A model generated the notes under the pieces. The model searched no databases, was not told the origin of the DNA, and saw only the letters and a program-made list of their open reading frames with translations. A program made the position numbers and the translations under genes. DNA of 64,000 bases from Desertimonas flava (GTDB taxonomy: Bacteria; Actinomycetota; Acidimicrobiia; Acidimicrobiales; Ilumatobacteraceae). Positions 32,072 to 41,104 of this stretch are shown here, one piece after another. Location: contig NZ_QKYK01000001.1 in assembly GCF_003426815.1 (NCBI RefSeq), positions 186,001 to 250,000 on the forward strand. The letters run 5' to 3'. Positions within the stretch are counted from its first letter, which is position 1. The number at the start of each line of letters is the position of its first letter.

Positions 32072-33289
32072 TCAAGCGGCGTTCGTCGCGCGGTGTCCCC
32101 AAGCGGTGCGTTCGTCGTAGCGGGTGCCGTGTGTGAGGCAGCCGTGGAGGATGCCGACGAGTCGGTTGCCGAGCGCGCGCAGGGCGCGGCTGTGGCTGTC
32201 GCCGCGCTGTCGCCGTTGGTCGTAGAACGCGCGAGCGCCGGGGCTGTGGGTGATCGAGGTGAATGCCCACTGGTAGCAGGCGTCAGCGAGACGAAGGTTG
32301 CGGGTGCGGCGAGCGAGCACGACGTGGCTTCGCCCGGACGCTTTGGTGATCGGTGATGTGCCGGCGTAGTTCTTGCGGCATCGGGCGTCAGCGAAGCGTG
32401 ATGGCGCGTCACCGAACTCGCCGAGAACGCGGCCACCGAGCTTGGTGCCGAGGCCGGGGATCGATCGGATGATCGGTGCGTGCGGGTGTTCGTCGAGGAG
32501 TTCGTCGAGCTCGACCTCGAGCCGATCGATCTGCCGGGTCAGCTCGGTCGCGGTCGCGATCATCGCAGCGGTGTGGGATCCCATTGCTGCCTCGACCGGT
32601 TGTGGTGCGCGGAGCTGGTCACCGGTGAGCGTCTCGAGGATCGCGGCGGCTCGGGTCGTGATGCTGCGTTTGCGCCCGCTTTCGCTGAGGGCGATGGCGA
32701 GCTCGTCGACGGTGAGCGCGTGCGCGGCAGCGGGGTGCGGGGCGACTGCGAGTGTGGCGAGGCAGTCGCGATGGGCCAGTTCAGGGAAGGTCTCGAGCGC
32801 AGCGGGGTAGAACTCGCGCAGCGTCGAGCGGAGCTGATTGAGCTGCCGTTGGCGGGTCCAGATCAGCGTCTGGTGCGCGCGTGCGGTGATCTTGATCGCA
32901 TCAGCGAGCGCGCTGTCCGGCTCGACCCGGCGGTGGTTGTGTCCATCGAGTCGCGCGACGTCCGCGAGTGTCCGGGCGTCGCCCTGGTCGGACTTCGCGC
33001 CCGATGTCGAGAGCCGCTCGCGATAGCGCGCGGTCGACATCGGGTTGATCGCGATGACCGCGTAGCCGGCGGTGACGAGCGCAGTGATGAACAGTCCTCG
33101 ATCAGTTTCCGATGCGATCAGCACATCGGCGGGATCATCCGCGTGCGCCGCGACGATCGCGTGGAACGCGGCGACTCCGGCAAGGCCGTCGTCGACGCGG
33201 CCGCGATAGAGGCGTCGACCCTCGAGGTTCTCGAGGTAGATGTCATGGTGGTCCTCGGCCCAGTCGTGTCCGACGAACACGGTCGTCAT
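32072..33289 (-). CDS. IS110 family transposase (element 1)
   Basis: 405 residues. N-terminal DEDD RuvC-like domain: FVGHDWAEDHHDIYLENLEG, VLIASETDRGLFITALVTAG, STSGAKSDQGDARTLADVAR. A helical linker follows, then Transposase_20 in the C-terminal part: RSIPGLGTKLGGRVLGEFGD, RKNYAGTSPITKASGRSHVV, with the conserved Ser-containing motif. Both domains are complete, so the enzyme may be active. Recombination by IS110 enzymes is guided by a bridge RNA from the noncoding end, here expected at 33290-33511. Confidence 0.9.
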   Translation of the reverse strand: MTTVFVGHDWAEDHHDIYLENLEGRRLYRGRVDDGLAGVAAFHAIVAAHADDPADVLIASETDRGLFITALVTAGYAVIAINPMSTARYRERLSTSGAKSDQGDARTLADVARLDGHNHRRVEPDSALADAIKITARAHQTLIWTRQRQLNQLRSTLREFYPAALETFPELAHRDCLATLAVAPHPAAAHALTVDELAIALSESGRKRSITTRAAAILETLTGDQLRAPQPVEAAMGSHTAAMIATATELTRQIDRLEVELDELLDEHPHAPIIRSIPGLGTKLGGRVLGEFGDAPSRFADARCRKNYAGTSPITKASGRSHVVLARRTRNLRLADACYQWAFTSITHSPGARAFYDQRRQRGDSHSRALRALGNRLVGILHGCLTHGTRYDERTAWGHRATNAA

Positions 33290-33511
33290 GCGTTGCTCCT
33301 TGCTTCCGACGGTGGTGGCGGGAGAGACGATGCGGCTTGCTAATGGTCCAGTGCTCGAACCGGCACGTCATCCCACCAGCCATTCACGTCTCCCGACAGC
33401 CCTCGGGCGCACGATCTCCGCCAAGAACTCGACGTTCCACTCGACCGAGTGCTGACCCGATGGCCGCCGGGTGGAGCCTGCCCGACGGACCGGCCCCACG
33501 TCTGCCATTAG
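33290..33511 (-). ncRNA. Candidate bridge-RNA region of IS110 element 1
   Basis: 222-bp noncoding 5' end of the element, upstream of the transposase gene, the place where IS110 (IS621-type) elements encode bridge RNA. I infer this from position and length only; I did not derive the donor and target loops by folding. Confidence 0.4.
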
Positions 33512-34212
33512 CTCGACCGCCCGTAGATGTGGTCGTCGGGTTCATCGACGATCATCGTGAGCTCGGAGTCGAGCCGATCTGCAGGGCGTTGCAGATCGCT
33601 CCGAGCACCTACTACGCCGCGAAGCGGCGCCAGACCGCGCCGTCGCCGCGGGCTGTCCGTGATGTCGTGATGATGCAGGCGTTGATGGTGTTGTGGGTCG
33701 CCAACCGCAAGGTCTACGGCGCTCACAAGCTGTGGATCGCGGCGCGCAAGGCCGGTCACGACGTCGGCCGGGATCAAGTCGCCCGGCTGATGCGCCAGAT
33801 GCAGATCGAGGGTGTGAGCCGGCAGCGGCGCAAGGTGTTCACCACCCGAGCCGATCCCGACGCGCTGAGGGCGCCGGATCTCGTGAACCGCAACTTCACA
33901 GCGGATCGGCCTGACGCGTTGTGGGTCACCGATCTGACCTACGTGGCGGCACGGACCGGGATGGCCTATGTCTGTTTCATCGTCGACGCGTTCTCCCGCC
34001 GCATCGTCGGCTGGCGCGTCGCGTCGAACATGCGCACCGACATGGTCCTCGACGCCTTGGAGATGGCCCGCCGCTCCCGCGGTGGCCGCCGTCTCGTCGG
34101 TCTCGTTGCCGACTCGGATGCGGGGTCGCAATTCACGTCGGTGAGATTCACTGAACGGCTCGACGAGATCGGCGCCCGACCATCGATCGGCACCGTCGCT
34201 GACAGCTACGAC

Positions 34213-34450
34213 TGTGAGATGTTGGTGGGGTCGGCGGGTCGGGTCTGACTCTTGCTCCGACAGGCCGTGACGTGCCTTTGCGTTGATCTGTCGGCCTGGC
34301 CTGTCGACTCCGTTATCCGGAGTGCTGCTGGCTGGTCGGGAGGGCAGTGACCGAATAGGGGCCTGCCCGTTCCAACAGATCGGCCCGTCACAGTCCTGTC
34401 CGCCCACCCGACCAGCTGGCGCGCTGCGATCCCAACGAAGGAGAACAGCA
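34213..34450 (+). ncRNA. Candidate bridge-RNA region of IS110 element 2
   Basis: 238-bp noncoding 5' end of element 2, the expected bridge-RNA location in IS110-type elements. Inferred from position; folding into two guide loops not tested. Confidence 0.4.
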
Positions 34451-35515
34451 ATGTCCAGCATGACAGTCGACGCGCCGACGCGGAAGGTCATCGTCGGTGT
34501 CGACACCCACAAGCACATCCATGTCGCAGTTGCGATCGACCAGCACGGCGCCCGTCTCGGCGATGTCACCGTGTCGGCCGACACGGGCGGCTACACCGAG
34601 CTCGAGCAGTGGGCTCAAGCTCTCGGTCGGATCGACCGGTTCGGCATCGAGGGCACCGGCAGCTACGGCGCCGGGCTCTCGAGCTTCCTGCGGCGTTGCG
34701 GTCATCGCGTCGTCGAGTGCAACCGTGAGGACCGAAGGGCTCGTCGCCGCAACGGCAAGTCCGACACCGTCGATGCCGAAGCGGCCGCCCGTTCGGTGCT
34801 GGCCGGGACCTCCACGATCGTCCCGAAGACCGGTTACGGCACGGTGGAGATGATCCGCCAGATCAAGGTGGCCAGAGACACCGCCCGCAAGGGCCGCACC
34901 TCAGCGATCATCACGTTGAAGGCGATCATCGTGAACGCTCCCGCAGAGCTGCGCGAGTCCCTCTCCGGGCTGCCGGACAAGGCGCTGCTCGATCGGTGCG
35001 CCGGCTTCCGGCCCGGCGAAATCACCGACACCACTGGCTCGACCAAGCACGCGCTGCGTTCGCTGGCGAAGCGTTGGCTCGATCTCGACGCCGAGATCAC
35101 CAGTCACGATCGGCTCCTCGACGGGCTCACCGCACAGACGTCCCCGACGCTTCGTGACGGCTATGGGATCGGTGCCGATACCGCCGCTGAGATGCTGATC
35201 GTGTTCGGCGACAACCCCGACCGGATCCGCTCTGAGGCAGCGTTCGCGAAGCTCTGCGGCGTGTGCCCGATCCCGGCGTCATCGGGCATGACCAACAAGC
35301 ACAGGCTCTACCGAGGCGGCCACCGCGAGGCCAACGCCGCGCTCCACCGCACCGTGATCGTGCGCATGCGGTTCCACCAGCCCACCATCGACTACGCAGC
35401 CCGCCGAACCGCCGAAGGGCTGTCGAAGAAGGACATCATCCGTTGCCTCAAGCGGTTCCTCGCCCGCGAGGTCTACCAACGCGTCATGACCGACCACGCC
35501 ACGCGCAGCGCCTGA
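34451..35515 (+). CDS. IS110 family transposase (element 2)
   Basis: 354 residues from ATG 34451 (GAAGGAGAA upstream). DEDD domain: VIVGVDTHKHIHVAVAIDQH, GIEGTGSYGAGLSSFLRRCG, NGKSDTVDAEAAARSVLAG. C-terminal Transposase_20: LRDGYGIGADTAAEMLIVFG, FAKLCGVCPIPASSGMTNKH, RLYRGGHREANAALHRTVIV. Domains complete, length normal for the family. Differs strongly from element 1, so two independent insertions hit the same IS3. Confidence 0.9.
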   Translation: MSSMTVDAPTRKVIVGVDTHKHIHVAVAIDQHGARLGDVTVSADTGGYTELEQWAQALGRIDRFGIEGTGSYGAGLSSFLRRCGHRVVECNREDRRARRRNGKSDTVDAEAAARSVLAGTSTIVPKTGYGTVEMIRQIKVARDTARKGRTSAIITLKAIIVNAPAELRESLSGLPDKALLDRCAGFRPGEITDTTGSTKHALRSLAKRWLDLDAEITSHDRLLDGLTAQTSPTLRDGYGIGADTAAEMLIVFGDNPDRIRSEAAFAKLCGVCPIPASSGMTNKHRLYRGGHREANAALHRTVIVRMRFHQPTIDYAARRTAEGLSKKDIIRCLKRFLAREVYQRVMTDHATRSA

Positions 35516-35860
35516 CCACTCACTGACCGACAGCGCCCGGCCGGACACCACCGCCGGCCTGCTTCGACGCGCCCGAAACCAGGGTCTTGACCTATAGGGG
35601 CGTCAACGCCCTCGCCGAGACGACGAACGGGCTCTACAAGACCGAGTGTGTCTACGGGCCCGACGCCCCACGGCCCTGGAACGACGTCGACGAGCTCGAG
35701 CTCGCCACCCTGTCATGGGCCCACTGGTACAACCAGCGCCGCCTGCACTCGACGATCGACTACAACGCACCCGTCGAGTTCGAAGCTATCTTCAACCGGC
35801 ACGGCGACCGTCTCGCCGCGCAACCAACCCGTCCGTCGACCGGGTCAACCTCACCTCTGG

Positions 35861-36496
35861 CCACAGCGAGGTGTGGGTCACGGATCAATCGTCGGCGCCA
35901 GTCCTCAGGGGTCGCCGCTCTCCGATCTGGTACCGGCTTTCCACCGTCGAGGAGCACTGACCCGGGCGGATGACCGGCTGATGGGCGCATCCGCTGGTGC
36001 GGTGTCCGCGAGGTTGGTCGCCCTGACTCGCATCGGTCGGGGAACCGCGGATCGAGGGCGACGGCCAATCATGCGCCAGTCAGTGCTCGCCATGTATGAC
36101 GTGGCGGCGTGTCGTTGGGCACATCGCTCCGGCGAGCTGCTCGCTTCGATCACATGAACTGGATGACAGAATGCCATACGATTCGCTGAGCGCAAGCCGT
36201 GTCCCCGTGGATGGGGACCGGCAGCGTCAGCCGGCACGGGGGTACGTGGGGCTCCCGCCGCCGGCGGCGGCTCTGGACGCCGGAGCGCCGAGGGCATAGC
36301 GTTGTGAGCACCCGGCGGCCGCTTTCCACCCACCGCGGCCCGCGACAGTCGGCCGGGCGGACCCCACCCCGGCCCGGCCGGCACTCAACTGTGGATAGCT
36401 AAGCCACTCACACGGGTACGTCTGCCGCACACGCCTCCGTTGATTCGGTCCGCTGCCCTCCGCCAGCCCAGGCTTGTGCTGAGGAACGGAGTTGCC
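35861..36496. other. ~640 bp without a supported gene
   Basis: Open frames on both strands overlap each other and lack family features. A plus-strand frame at 35950-36157 (ALTRADDRLMGASAGAVSAR, ending ELLASIT) may be a gene fragment. The right end of the IS3 element should lie in the first ~100 bp. Confidence 0.35.
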
Positions 36497-36679
36497 ATGT
36501 CCGACTACGTCAACGGCTTCCACGTCGTCCTGATTCTGCCGCGGATTGCCGGTGGCAAAGCGTGCTGGGCAGTGTTGGGGTCCGGACGGATCAAGGTGGG
36601 CGAGTACTCGACCCACCAAGACGCAGTCGACGCGGCATACGCATTCGAGACCTCCGACCGACCGATCTCGAGCGGATAG
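36497..36679 (+). CDS. Small hypothetical protein
   Basis: 60 residues from ATG 36497, preceded by GAGGAACGGAG. MSDYVNGFHVVLILPRIAGG, KACWAVLGSGRIKVGEYSTH and QDAVDAAYAFE suggest a compact beta-beta-alpha protein similar in style to DUF2188-like proteins; the family is not certain. Its last 89 bp overlap the 3' end of the convergent amidase gene. Confidence 0.45.
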   Translation: MSDYVNGFHVVLILPRIAGGKACWAVLGSGRIKVGEYSTHQDAVDAAYAFETSDRPISSG

Positions 36680-38108
36680 GCGTAACGTCGTAGTCGAGCC
36701 CGCGATTCGCGCTCGTCGTTGACGTCGGTCTCCTCGATTCGAGGGCGGCCGCGAAGGAGAGGGCGACCTCATCGTGCTTGGGCCGGGATACGATCTGAAC
36801 GTTGATCGGGAGTCCGTCGTCGGCGGTACCGAAGGGGAGCGAGACCGCAGGATGTCCGGTGAGGTTGAACGGGACTGTGGCGCGCATGACGGCACGAGCG
36901 GGGACCGACTCCTCGTCGATCTGGAGATGTGATCGGTTGTGCGGTGGTGCGGTGGTCGGGCACACCGGACACAACAGGATGTCGAAGTCACCGAAGTAGC
37001 GGTCGAGGATGCGCTCGATTAGGTCGATCGAGTCGAGAGCGTCTTGTTGTTCGGTAGTCGAGGCGATGTCGAGGTCGAGCATGCGACGCACGCGGTCGGT
37101 CAGAAGGTGGGCTTGGCCTCTGTACTTCGAGAAGAGGGGCACCACTTCGGCGATGAACAGGATGGCGCTGATTCGCGTGCCGTCGAGTTCGGCAAGCGAG
37201 TCGAGCTGTTTGGTGTGCTCGACAACGGCAACGTGGTCGGTGACGGCAGTTGCTGCGTTCTCGAGTACCCGATCGACTTGTCGACTGACGGGTCCGAACG
37301 CGGGTTGCGATGTCCAGCCGACCTTCAACTTCGACGTGTCGACGGTGGGGGTTCGGGCGAGGCGCTGCTCGGTTACGTTCTCGTCGATGCCGTCACGGCC
37401 GTGGAGTATGTCGAACATCGCGGCGACATCTCGGACAGTTCGCGCCATCGGGCCGACATGCCAGAATTTCGCCGGTACGGGCGGCCAGTGGCCGGTGATT
37501 GGGATGCGCGACCGGCTCGGTTTCAGGGCAGCGATGCCGGTGCAGTGAGCGGGACCGCGAACGGAGATGGCGACGTCGCTGCCGAGTCCTGCCGGTGACA
37601 TTCGCGACGCAATCGCTGCGGACTCTCCACCGCTTGATCCTCCCGCGGTCCGAGATTCGTCGTCGGGGTGGTTCGTCCGGCCGGCGAGGTCGTTGTCCGT
37701 CTCGGTCCAGAACGAGAACTCGGGCACGTTCGTCTTGGCAAGCAGAACGGCGCCGGCGTCAAGCATCCTCGCCACGGCCGTCGCATCGGCGTCGGGCACG
37801 CGGTCTTCGAAGATGCGCGATCCGCGAGCCGTTCTCCATCCGGCTGTGTCGAGTGAGTCCTTCACGGTGAACGGAACACCGTGGAACGCGCTGCGACGGA
37901 CGCCGTTGTCCAGTTCGTGGTCCATCTGACGTGCGCGGTCGAGCGTCGCCTCCGGTCGGACAAGGGCGAATGCGTTGATCGGCGGGTTCCTTTCCTCGAT
38001 GAGCGCGAGGTGGGCCGCGGCCAGGTCCTCTGACCGGAGCTGCCGGGTGGCGAGTCGGCGACCCATCTCGGTGGCATCCATCGTCTTCAGATCGTGCGGG
38101 TCGAGCAT
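36591..38108 (-). CDS. Amidase signature family protein
   Basis: 505 residues from ATG 38108. The Ser-cisSer-Lys catalytic machinery is visible: Lys in GVPFTVKDSLDTAGWRTARG, cis-Ser in RTAGGSSGGESAAIASRMSP and nucleophile Ser in GLGSDVAISVRGPAHCTGIA. The last motif is GSDVAISVR rather than the more common GTDxGGSIR, so activity may differ. The final ~40 residues are Arg-rich and may be read-through beyond the natural end. The family hydrolyses amides such as indoleacetamide, nicotinamide or aryl amides. Divergent from an AraC regulator. Confidence 0.85.
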   Translation of the reverse strand: MLDPHDLKTMDATEMGRRLATRQLRSEDLAAAHLALIEERNPPINAFALVRPEATLDRARQMDHELDNGVRRSAFHGVPFTVKDSLDTAGWRTARGSRIFEDRVPDADATAVARMLDAGAVLLAKTNVPEFSFWTETDNDLAGRTNHPDDESRTAGGSSGGESAAIASRMSPAGLGSDVAISVRGPAHCTGIAALKPSRSRIPITGHWPPVPAKFWHVGPMARTVRDVAAMFDILHGRDGIDENVTEQRLARTPTVDTSKLKVGWTSQPAFGPVSRQVDRVLENAATAVTDHVAVVEHTKQLDSLAELDGTRISAILFIAEVVPLFSKYRGQAHLLTDRVRRMLDLDIASTTEQQDALDSIDLIERILDRYFGDFDILLCPVCPTTAPPHNRSHLQIDEESVPARAVMRATVPFNLTGHPAVSLPFGTADDGLPINVQIVSRPKHDEVALSFAAALESRRPTSTTSANRGLDYDVTPIRSRSVGRRSRMRMPRRLRLGGSSTRPP

Positions 38109-38237
38109 CCACCCACTCTGCAACGACGTTCGGGATGTATACCGCTGTGTCGATCTGTCGGGCGCAACGTCGACAGTTCCCGTCGTTTCTGCGACATCGC
38201 CGCGACTCACCCGACCGGGTGGAGCTAAGTTCGAGTC

Positions 38238-39170
38238 GTGCGGCAGAACGTGACGTACACGGGTGCATCGGGACTCGCATCCTGGAGCGACCAAGCCAAA
38301 GAACTCCACGGTGACTTCGACGTCGACATCGACGTTGGATTCGTCGGCTCGATCGCACAGCGGACCACACCCGCCTTTCACGTCACCCGATGTGCGAGCT
38401 CGCCACTGCGGATCACCCGAACTGAGCCCCACATCTCGTCGGACCTCACCGGGGCGTGGGAGATCAAAGTGATCCGTCGCGGCTTCTGCACCGTGACCAC
38501 CCGCCGTCGATCGCGCACGTTCGCCGCAGGATCGCTCCTCATCTACCGGCTCGACGAACCCGTCGTCCTCGAAAATTCGCATGGCTTCGAAGCGGCCTAT
38601 CTCACCATCCGCCGATCGGACGTCTCAGACCGGGCGCTTCGGCCGACCGCATGGGCGTCTCCGACAGCCGCAGTCGCCGTCGCATCCCGCACGATCGACG
38701 CGCTCGCCGATCACGCCCTCGAACTGTCGGTGACGCAGTTCGATTCTTCCTGCAGGTATGTCATCGGCCTGCTGGGCGATGACGACGGCGCAATCAGTCC
38801 CGAGCCGACACTCGCGCAACTCGTTCGTGAGTACGTGTCACATCACTTCGCCGAAACCGATCTCGCCACGACCCAGATCGCCAGACGACTCGGCTGGTCA
38901 CCGCGGCGCATACAACACGAGATGCAACGAGCAGGCACTACGGTCACGGCGCTCATTCGATCTGAGCGACTGGAGAGGGCCAGAACCGTCCTTCACGACA
39001 CCTCCGCGAACTCAGTGTCGATTGCGCAGATCGGCAGAGACCACGGGTTCGCCAGCCCGAGCGCATTCACCGCCGCATTCCATGAACACTTCGGTCGCAC
39101 CCCGAGCCAGTCACGGCGAGACCAAGGCGTGCTCGACGCTCAACCAGCGCCGAGAACACAGCCCCGATGA
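38238..39170 (+). CDS. AraC family transcriptional regulator
   Basis: 310 residues from GTG 38238. The N-terminal ~190 residues form an AraC-binding-domain-2-like ligand region (DLTGAWEIKVIRRGFCTVTT, AAGSLLIYRLDEPVVLENSH). The C-terminal AraC HTH is clear: DLATTQIARRLGWSPRRIQH, EMQRAGTTVTALIRSERLER and GFASPSAFTAAFHEHFGRTP. Members of this class activate catabolic genes for aromatic acids or amides. It is divergent from the amidase, its probable target. About 240 bp downstream hold no gene. Confidence 0.85.
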   Translation: MRQNVTYTGASGLASWSDQAKELHGDFDVDIDVGFVGSIAQRTTPAFHVTRCASSPLRITRTEPHISSDLTGAWEIKVIRRGFCTVTTRRRSRTFAAGSLLIYRLDEPVVLENSHGFEAAYLTIRRSDVSDRALRPTAWASPTAAVAVASRTIDALADHALELSVTQFDSSCRYVIGLLGDDDGAISPEPTLAQLVREYVSHHFAETDLATTQIARRLGWSPRRIQHEMQRAGTTVTALIRSERLERARTVLHDTSANSVSIAQIGRDHGFASPSAFTAAFHEHFGRTPSQSRRDQGVLDAQPAPRTQPR

Positions 39171-39409
39171 ATCCGTCGCCACAACGCCTCCGATCGACCC
39201 GCAACACAACCGAGACCGATGCGAAGTCCCGAACCCGCACCGCGAGGTCGAGGCTTCTCCAACCGCGCCAAAGCGCTCGACACCACCTTCCCCGGGTGGA
39301 GTAAAGCGCTCGCTATCGGCACCTCGTGCTCGGGCCGCCCCTCGTTGTCAGCCGATCGACGGCGCCGACCTAACGGTTGGTGCCAGCGGGCTGGTCGTCG
39401 CCGCGCGTG

Positions 39410-40087
39410 TCACGCATCGATGGTCGCGGCCTGGGTCGAGACCAGGAGAGCTGTCGTGGTCCGGATGTGCGCCTCGACCAAGGAGGCGCAGTGGTCGGGA
39501 TCTCGGGCGATCGCCGACTCCATGATGGCACGATGCTCACTGGCAACGTCGCGTTTTGATTCGGGCCGACGAGCCCGGGTCCAGCAGCGGTACACCTCGG
39601 AGATGAGCCGCAGTCTCGAGGCGATATCGAACAGGTAGCGGTTTCCGGCGCCGCTGAGCAGGGCCTCGTGAAAGGCCTGATGCTCCTCGATCCACCGCGG
39701 ATTCGTCTCGCCGCCATCGAGCACCATCGGTGTGCGGCTCAGGGTGTGATGAGTGGCGACCACCAACGTCTCCCATTCCACGTCGCCCCGATCGATTGCC
39801 TGCCGCATGAGCCCACGCTCGAGGAAGACGCGCGCTTCGGTGAGCTCTGACAGTGCCGGTAGCGAGACATCGACGACGCGAAACCCCAGTTGGGCCTCCG
39901 AGGTTGCCAGGCCCTGGTCAGCGAGACGTGTGAACACTTCGCGCAACACTCCGGTCGAGACCTGGTACCTGCGGCCCATCTCCGTGAAGCCAAGCTTGGT
40001 GCCGGGGGCCAGACGCCCGTTGAGAATGTCGCTTCGTAGTCGGCTCAGCACATCGTGCGCTCGAGTGTTGGCTCCCATGCCTCCCAT
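39410..40087 (-). CDS. GntR/FadR-type regulator (FCD domain)
   Basis: 225 residues from ATG 40087 (ATG 40078 alternative). N-terminal winged helix: TRAHDVLSRLRSDILNGRLA, PGTKLGFTEMGRRYQVSTGV, LREVFTRLADQGLATSE. The FCD domain contains metal-ligand-like His residues in EEHQAFHEALLSGAGNRYLF and ASEHRAIMESAIARDPD. It is divergent from the FAH-dioxygenase cluster and probably represses it until a pathway acid appears. Confidence 0.9.
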   Translation of the reverse strand: MGGMGANTRAHDVLSRLRSDILNGRLAPGTKLGFTEMGRRYQVSTGVLREVFTRLADQGLATSEAQLGFRVVDVSLPALSELTEARVFLERGLMRQAIDRGDVEWETLVVATHHTLSRTPMVLDGGETNPRWIEEHQAFHEALLSGAGNRYLFDIASRLRLISEVYRCWTRARRPESKRDVASEHRAIMESAIARDPDHCASLVEAHIRTTTALLVSTQAATIDA

Positions 40088-40136
40088 TCAACACCAACGG
40101 CGATACTCGACGCACCATCCAAGTTTCGAAAATCCT

Positions 40137-40165
40137 TTGACATTGCGCAAAGCGCTGAATAGCAT
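40137..40165 (+). promoter_or_regulatory. Predicted promoter of the FAH-dioxygenase-transporter cluster
   Basis: TTGACA at 40137-40142, 17-bp spacer, TAGCAT at 40160-40165 (4 of 6 matches to TATAAT). The spacer contains the palindrome TTGCGCAA (40143-40150), a plausible GntR operator half. Fifty bp separate it from the first start codon at 40215. Confidence 0.4.
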
Positions 40166-40214
40166 GCGTGACGCCCGCCACCTTCTGCTCCATCGTCACA
40201 AGGAGTGACATCTC

Positions 40215-41084
40215 GTGAGAGTCGCGACCTATCACGGCCGTTCCCATCTGGTCGCTACAGTCGGTTCCGCCGGCGCGACGGTGCTCGACCTGGCCGCGGT
40301 GAGCGACGGGCAGTTCGGTCCGGATCCGCGATCGGTCTTCGACGACTGGACGGCCATCCAGAAGTGGTACGAGGCCACCGCTCCTGACATCGACAGCCAC
40401 GGGCTCTCCGCCGACCCCCACGCGCTCGGCCCGCCCTCTCCCGACGCGCGGCAAGTCTTCGCCATCGGACTCAACTATCGCGACCATGCGGACGAGTCGA
40501 GGTTGGCCTATCCCGAATCCCCCATGGTGTTCACGAAGTTCGTGACCAGTTTCGCAGGGCCGGTGGGCAACCTCGTCCTTCCCAGCGACACAGTGGACTG
40601 GGAGGCTGAACTCGTCGTCGTGATCGGTTGCACTGCGTCCCGGGTGTCACCCGACGAGGCCCCGTCTCACATCGCCGGGTTCACGGTCGGGCAGGACTTC
40701 TCCGATCGTGCACTCCAACTGGCCGGTCCGGCACCACAGTTCTCGCTGGGCAAGTCGTGGCCAGGCTTCGCGCCCCAGGGCCCCTGGCTGGTGACGGCAG
40801 ATGATCTGGGCGCGGAGGTTGACGACCTCGACATCACGTGCACGGTCAACGGTGAGGTCATGCAGCAGGGATCCACTCGTGACTTGATCTTCCCGGTGAA
40901 CGAACTGGTGTCTCGCCTCTCGCACGTGACGACCCTCCTGCCAGGTGACGTGATCTTCACGGGAACCCCGGCGGGGGTCGGTTCTGGACGCACACCCCCC
41001 AAGTTCCTGCGAGACGGAGACGTCGTGGAGAGCACCATCAGCGGTATCGGGACCCTGCGCCAGTTCTGTTCTGCTGCCACCTGA
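40215..41084 (+). CDS. Fumarylacetoacetate hydrolase (FAH) family protein
   Basis: 289 residues from GTG 40215 (AAGGAGTGAC upstream). FAH C-terminal fold: QVFAIGLNYRDHADESRLA, FTKFVTSFAGPVGNLVLPSD, TVDWEAELVVVIGCTASRVS, DVIFTGTPAGVGSGRTPP. Metal-binding Glu/Asp residues (Glu in WEAELVVVIG, Asp in AGFTVGQDFSDRALQ) are present. The family hydrolyses or decarboxylates beta-diketones and oxo-acids at the end of ring-cleavage pathways. First gene of a long co-directional cluster, next to an extradiol-type dioxygenase. Confidence 0.9.
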   Translation: MRVATYHGRSHLVATVGSAGATVLDLAAVSDGQFGPDPRSVFDDWTAIQKWYEATAPDIDSHGLSADPHALGPPSPDARQVFAIGLNYRDHADESRLAYPESPMVFTKFVTSFAGPVGNLVLPSDTVDWEAELVVVIGCTASRVSPDEAPSHIAGFTVGQDFSDRALQLAGPAPQFSLGKSWPGFAPQGPWLVTADDLGAEVDDLDITCTVNGEVMQQGSTRDLIFPVNELVSRLSHVTTLLPGDVIFTGTPAGVGSGRTPPKFLRDGDVVESTISGIGTLRQFCSAAT

Positions 41085-41104
41085 GCATCGAAAGGCCTCT
41101 CGCT

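Larger units (their letters stand above)
32051..33511 (-). mobile_element. IS110-family element 1, inserted in IS3 orfA
   Basis: Element boundaries are inferred from exact repair of the IS3 orfA frame. Both junctions carry the dinucleotide AG (32049-32050 and 33510-33511), i.e. CT on the element's coding strand, the usual IS110 core. One transposase gene on the minus strand; 222 bp of noncoding DNA precede it. Confidence 0.75.
34213..35604 (+). mobile_element. IS110-family element 2, inserted in IS3 orfB
   Basis: Boundaries come from exact repair of orfB (...GDSYD | NALAE...). This element has a transposase on the plus strand, only distantly related to that of element 1. 238 bp of noncoding DNA precede the gene and 89 bp follow. 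Confidence 0.7.
33529..35850 (+). pseudogene. IS3 orfB (DDE integrase), split by IS110 element 2
   Basis: Fragment 1 (33529-34212, 228 codons) begins VVVGFIDDHRELGVEPICRA and includes the HTH_21 region and rve catalytic core with DLTYVAARTGMAYVCFIVDA (first two Asp region) and DSDAGSQFTSVRF. Fragment 2 resumes at 35605 with NALAETTNGLYKTECVY, HWYNQRRLHSTIDYNAPVEF, containing the final catalytic Glu. A GTG or -1 frameshift from orfA would have begun it. Inactive because of the insertion, but the parts are otherwise well preserved. Confidence 0.8.
31695..35860 (+). mobile_element. IS3-family element carrying two nested IS110 elements
   Basis: orfA starts at 31727 and orfB ends near 35850-35970. 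IS110 copies interrupt orfA (32051-33511) and orfB (34213-35604). Removing both rejoins orfA (108 codons plus LDRP-stop) and orfB (228 codons, then NALAETTNGLYKTE) perfectly in frame. The left end sits at the break of the methyltransferase remnant, near TGGAGGCTCCTGATCTTGG. I could not find a matching right terminal repeat, so the right boundary is approximate. Confidence 0.75.

Noticed and set aside
35905-36384. 159-codon minus-strand frame after the IS3 element
   Set aside because: Pro/Arg-rich composition, no ribosome-binding site, no similarity that I can recognise.
39250-39320. Repeated AAAGCGCTCG as an operator
   Set aside because: Only two short copies, 35 bp apart, in a gene-free convergent spacer; no positional logic.
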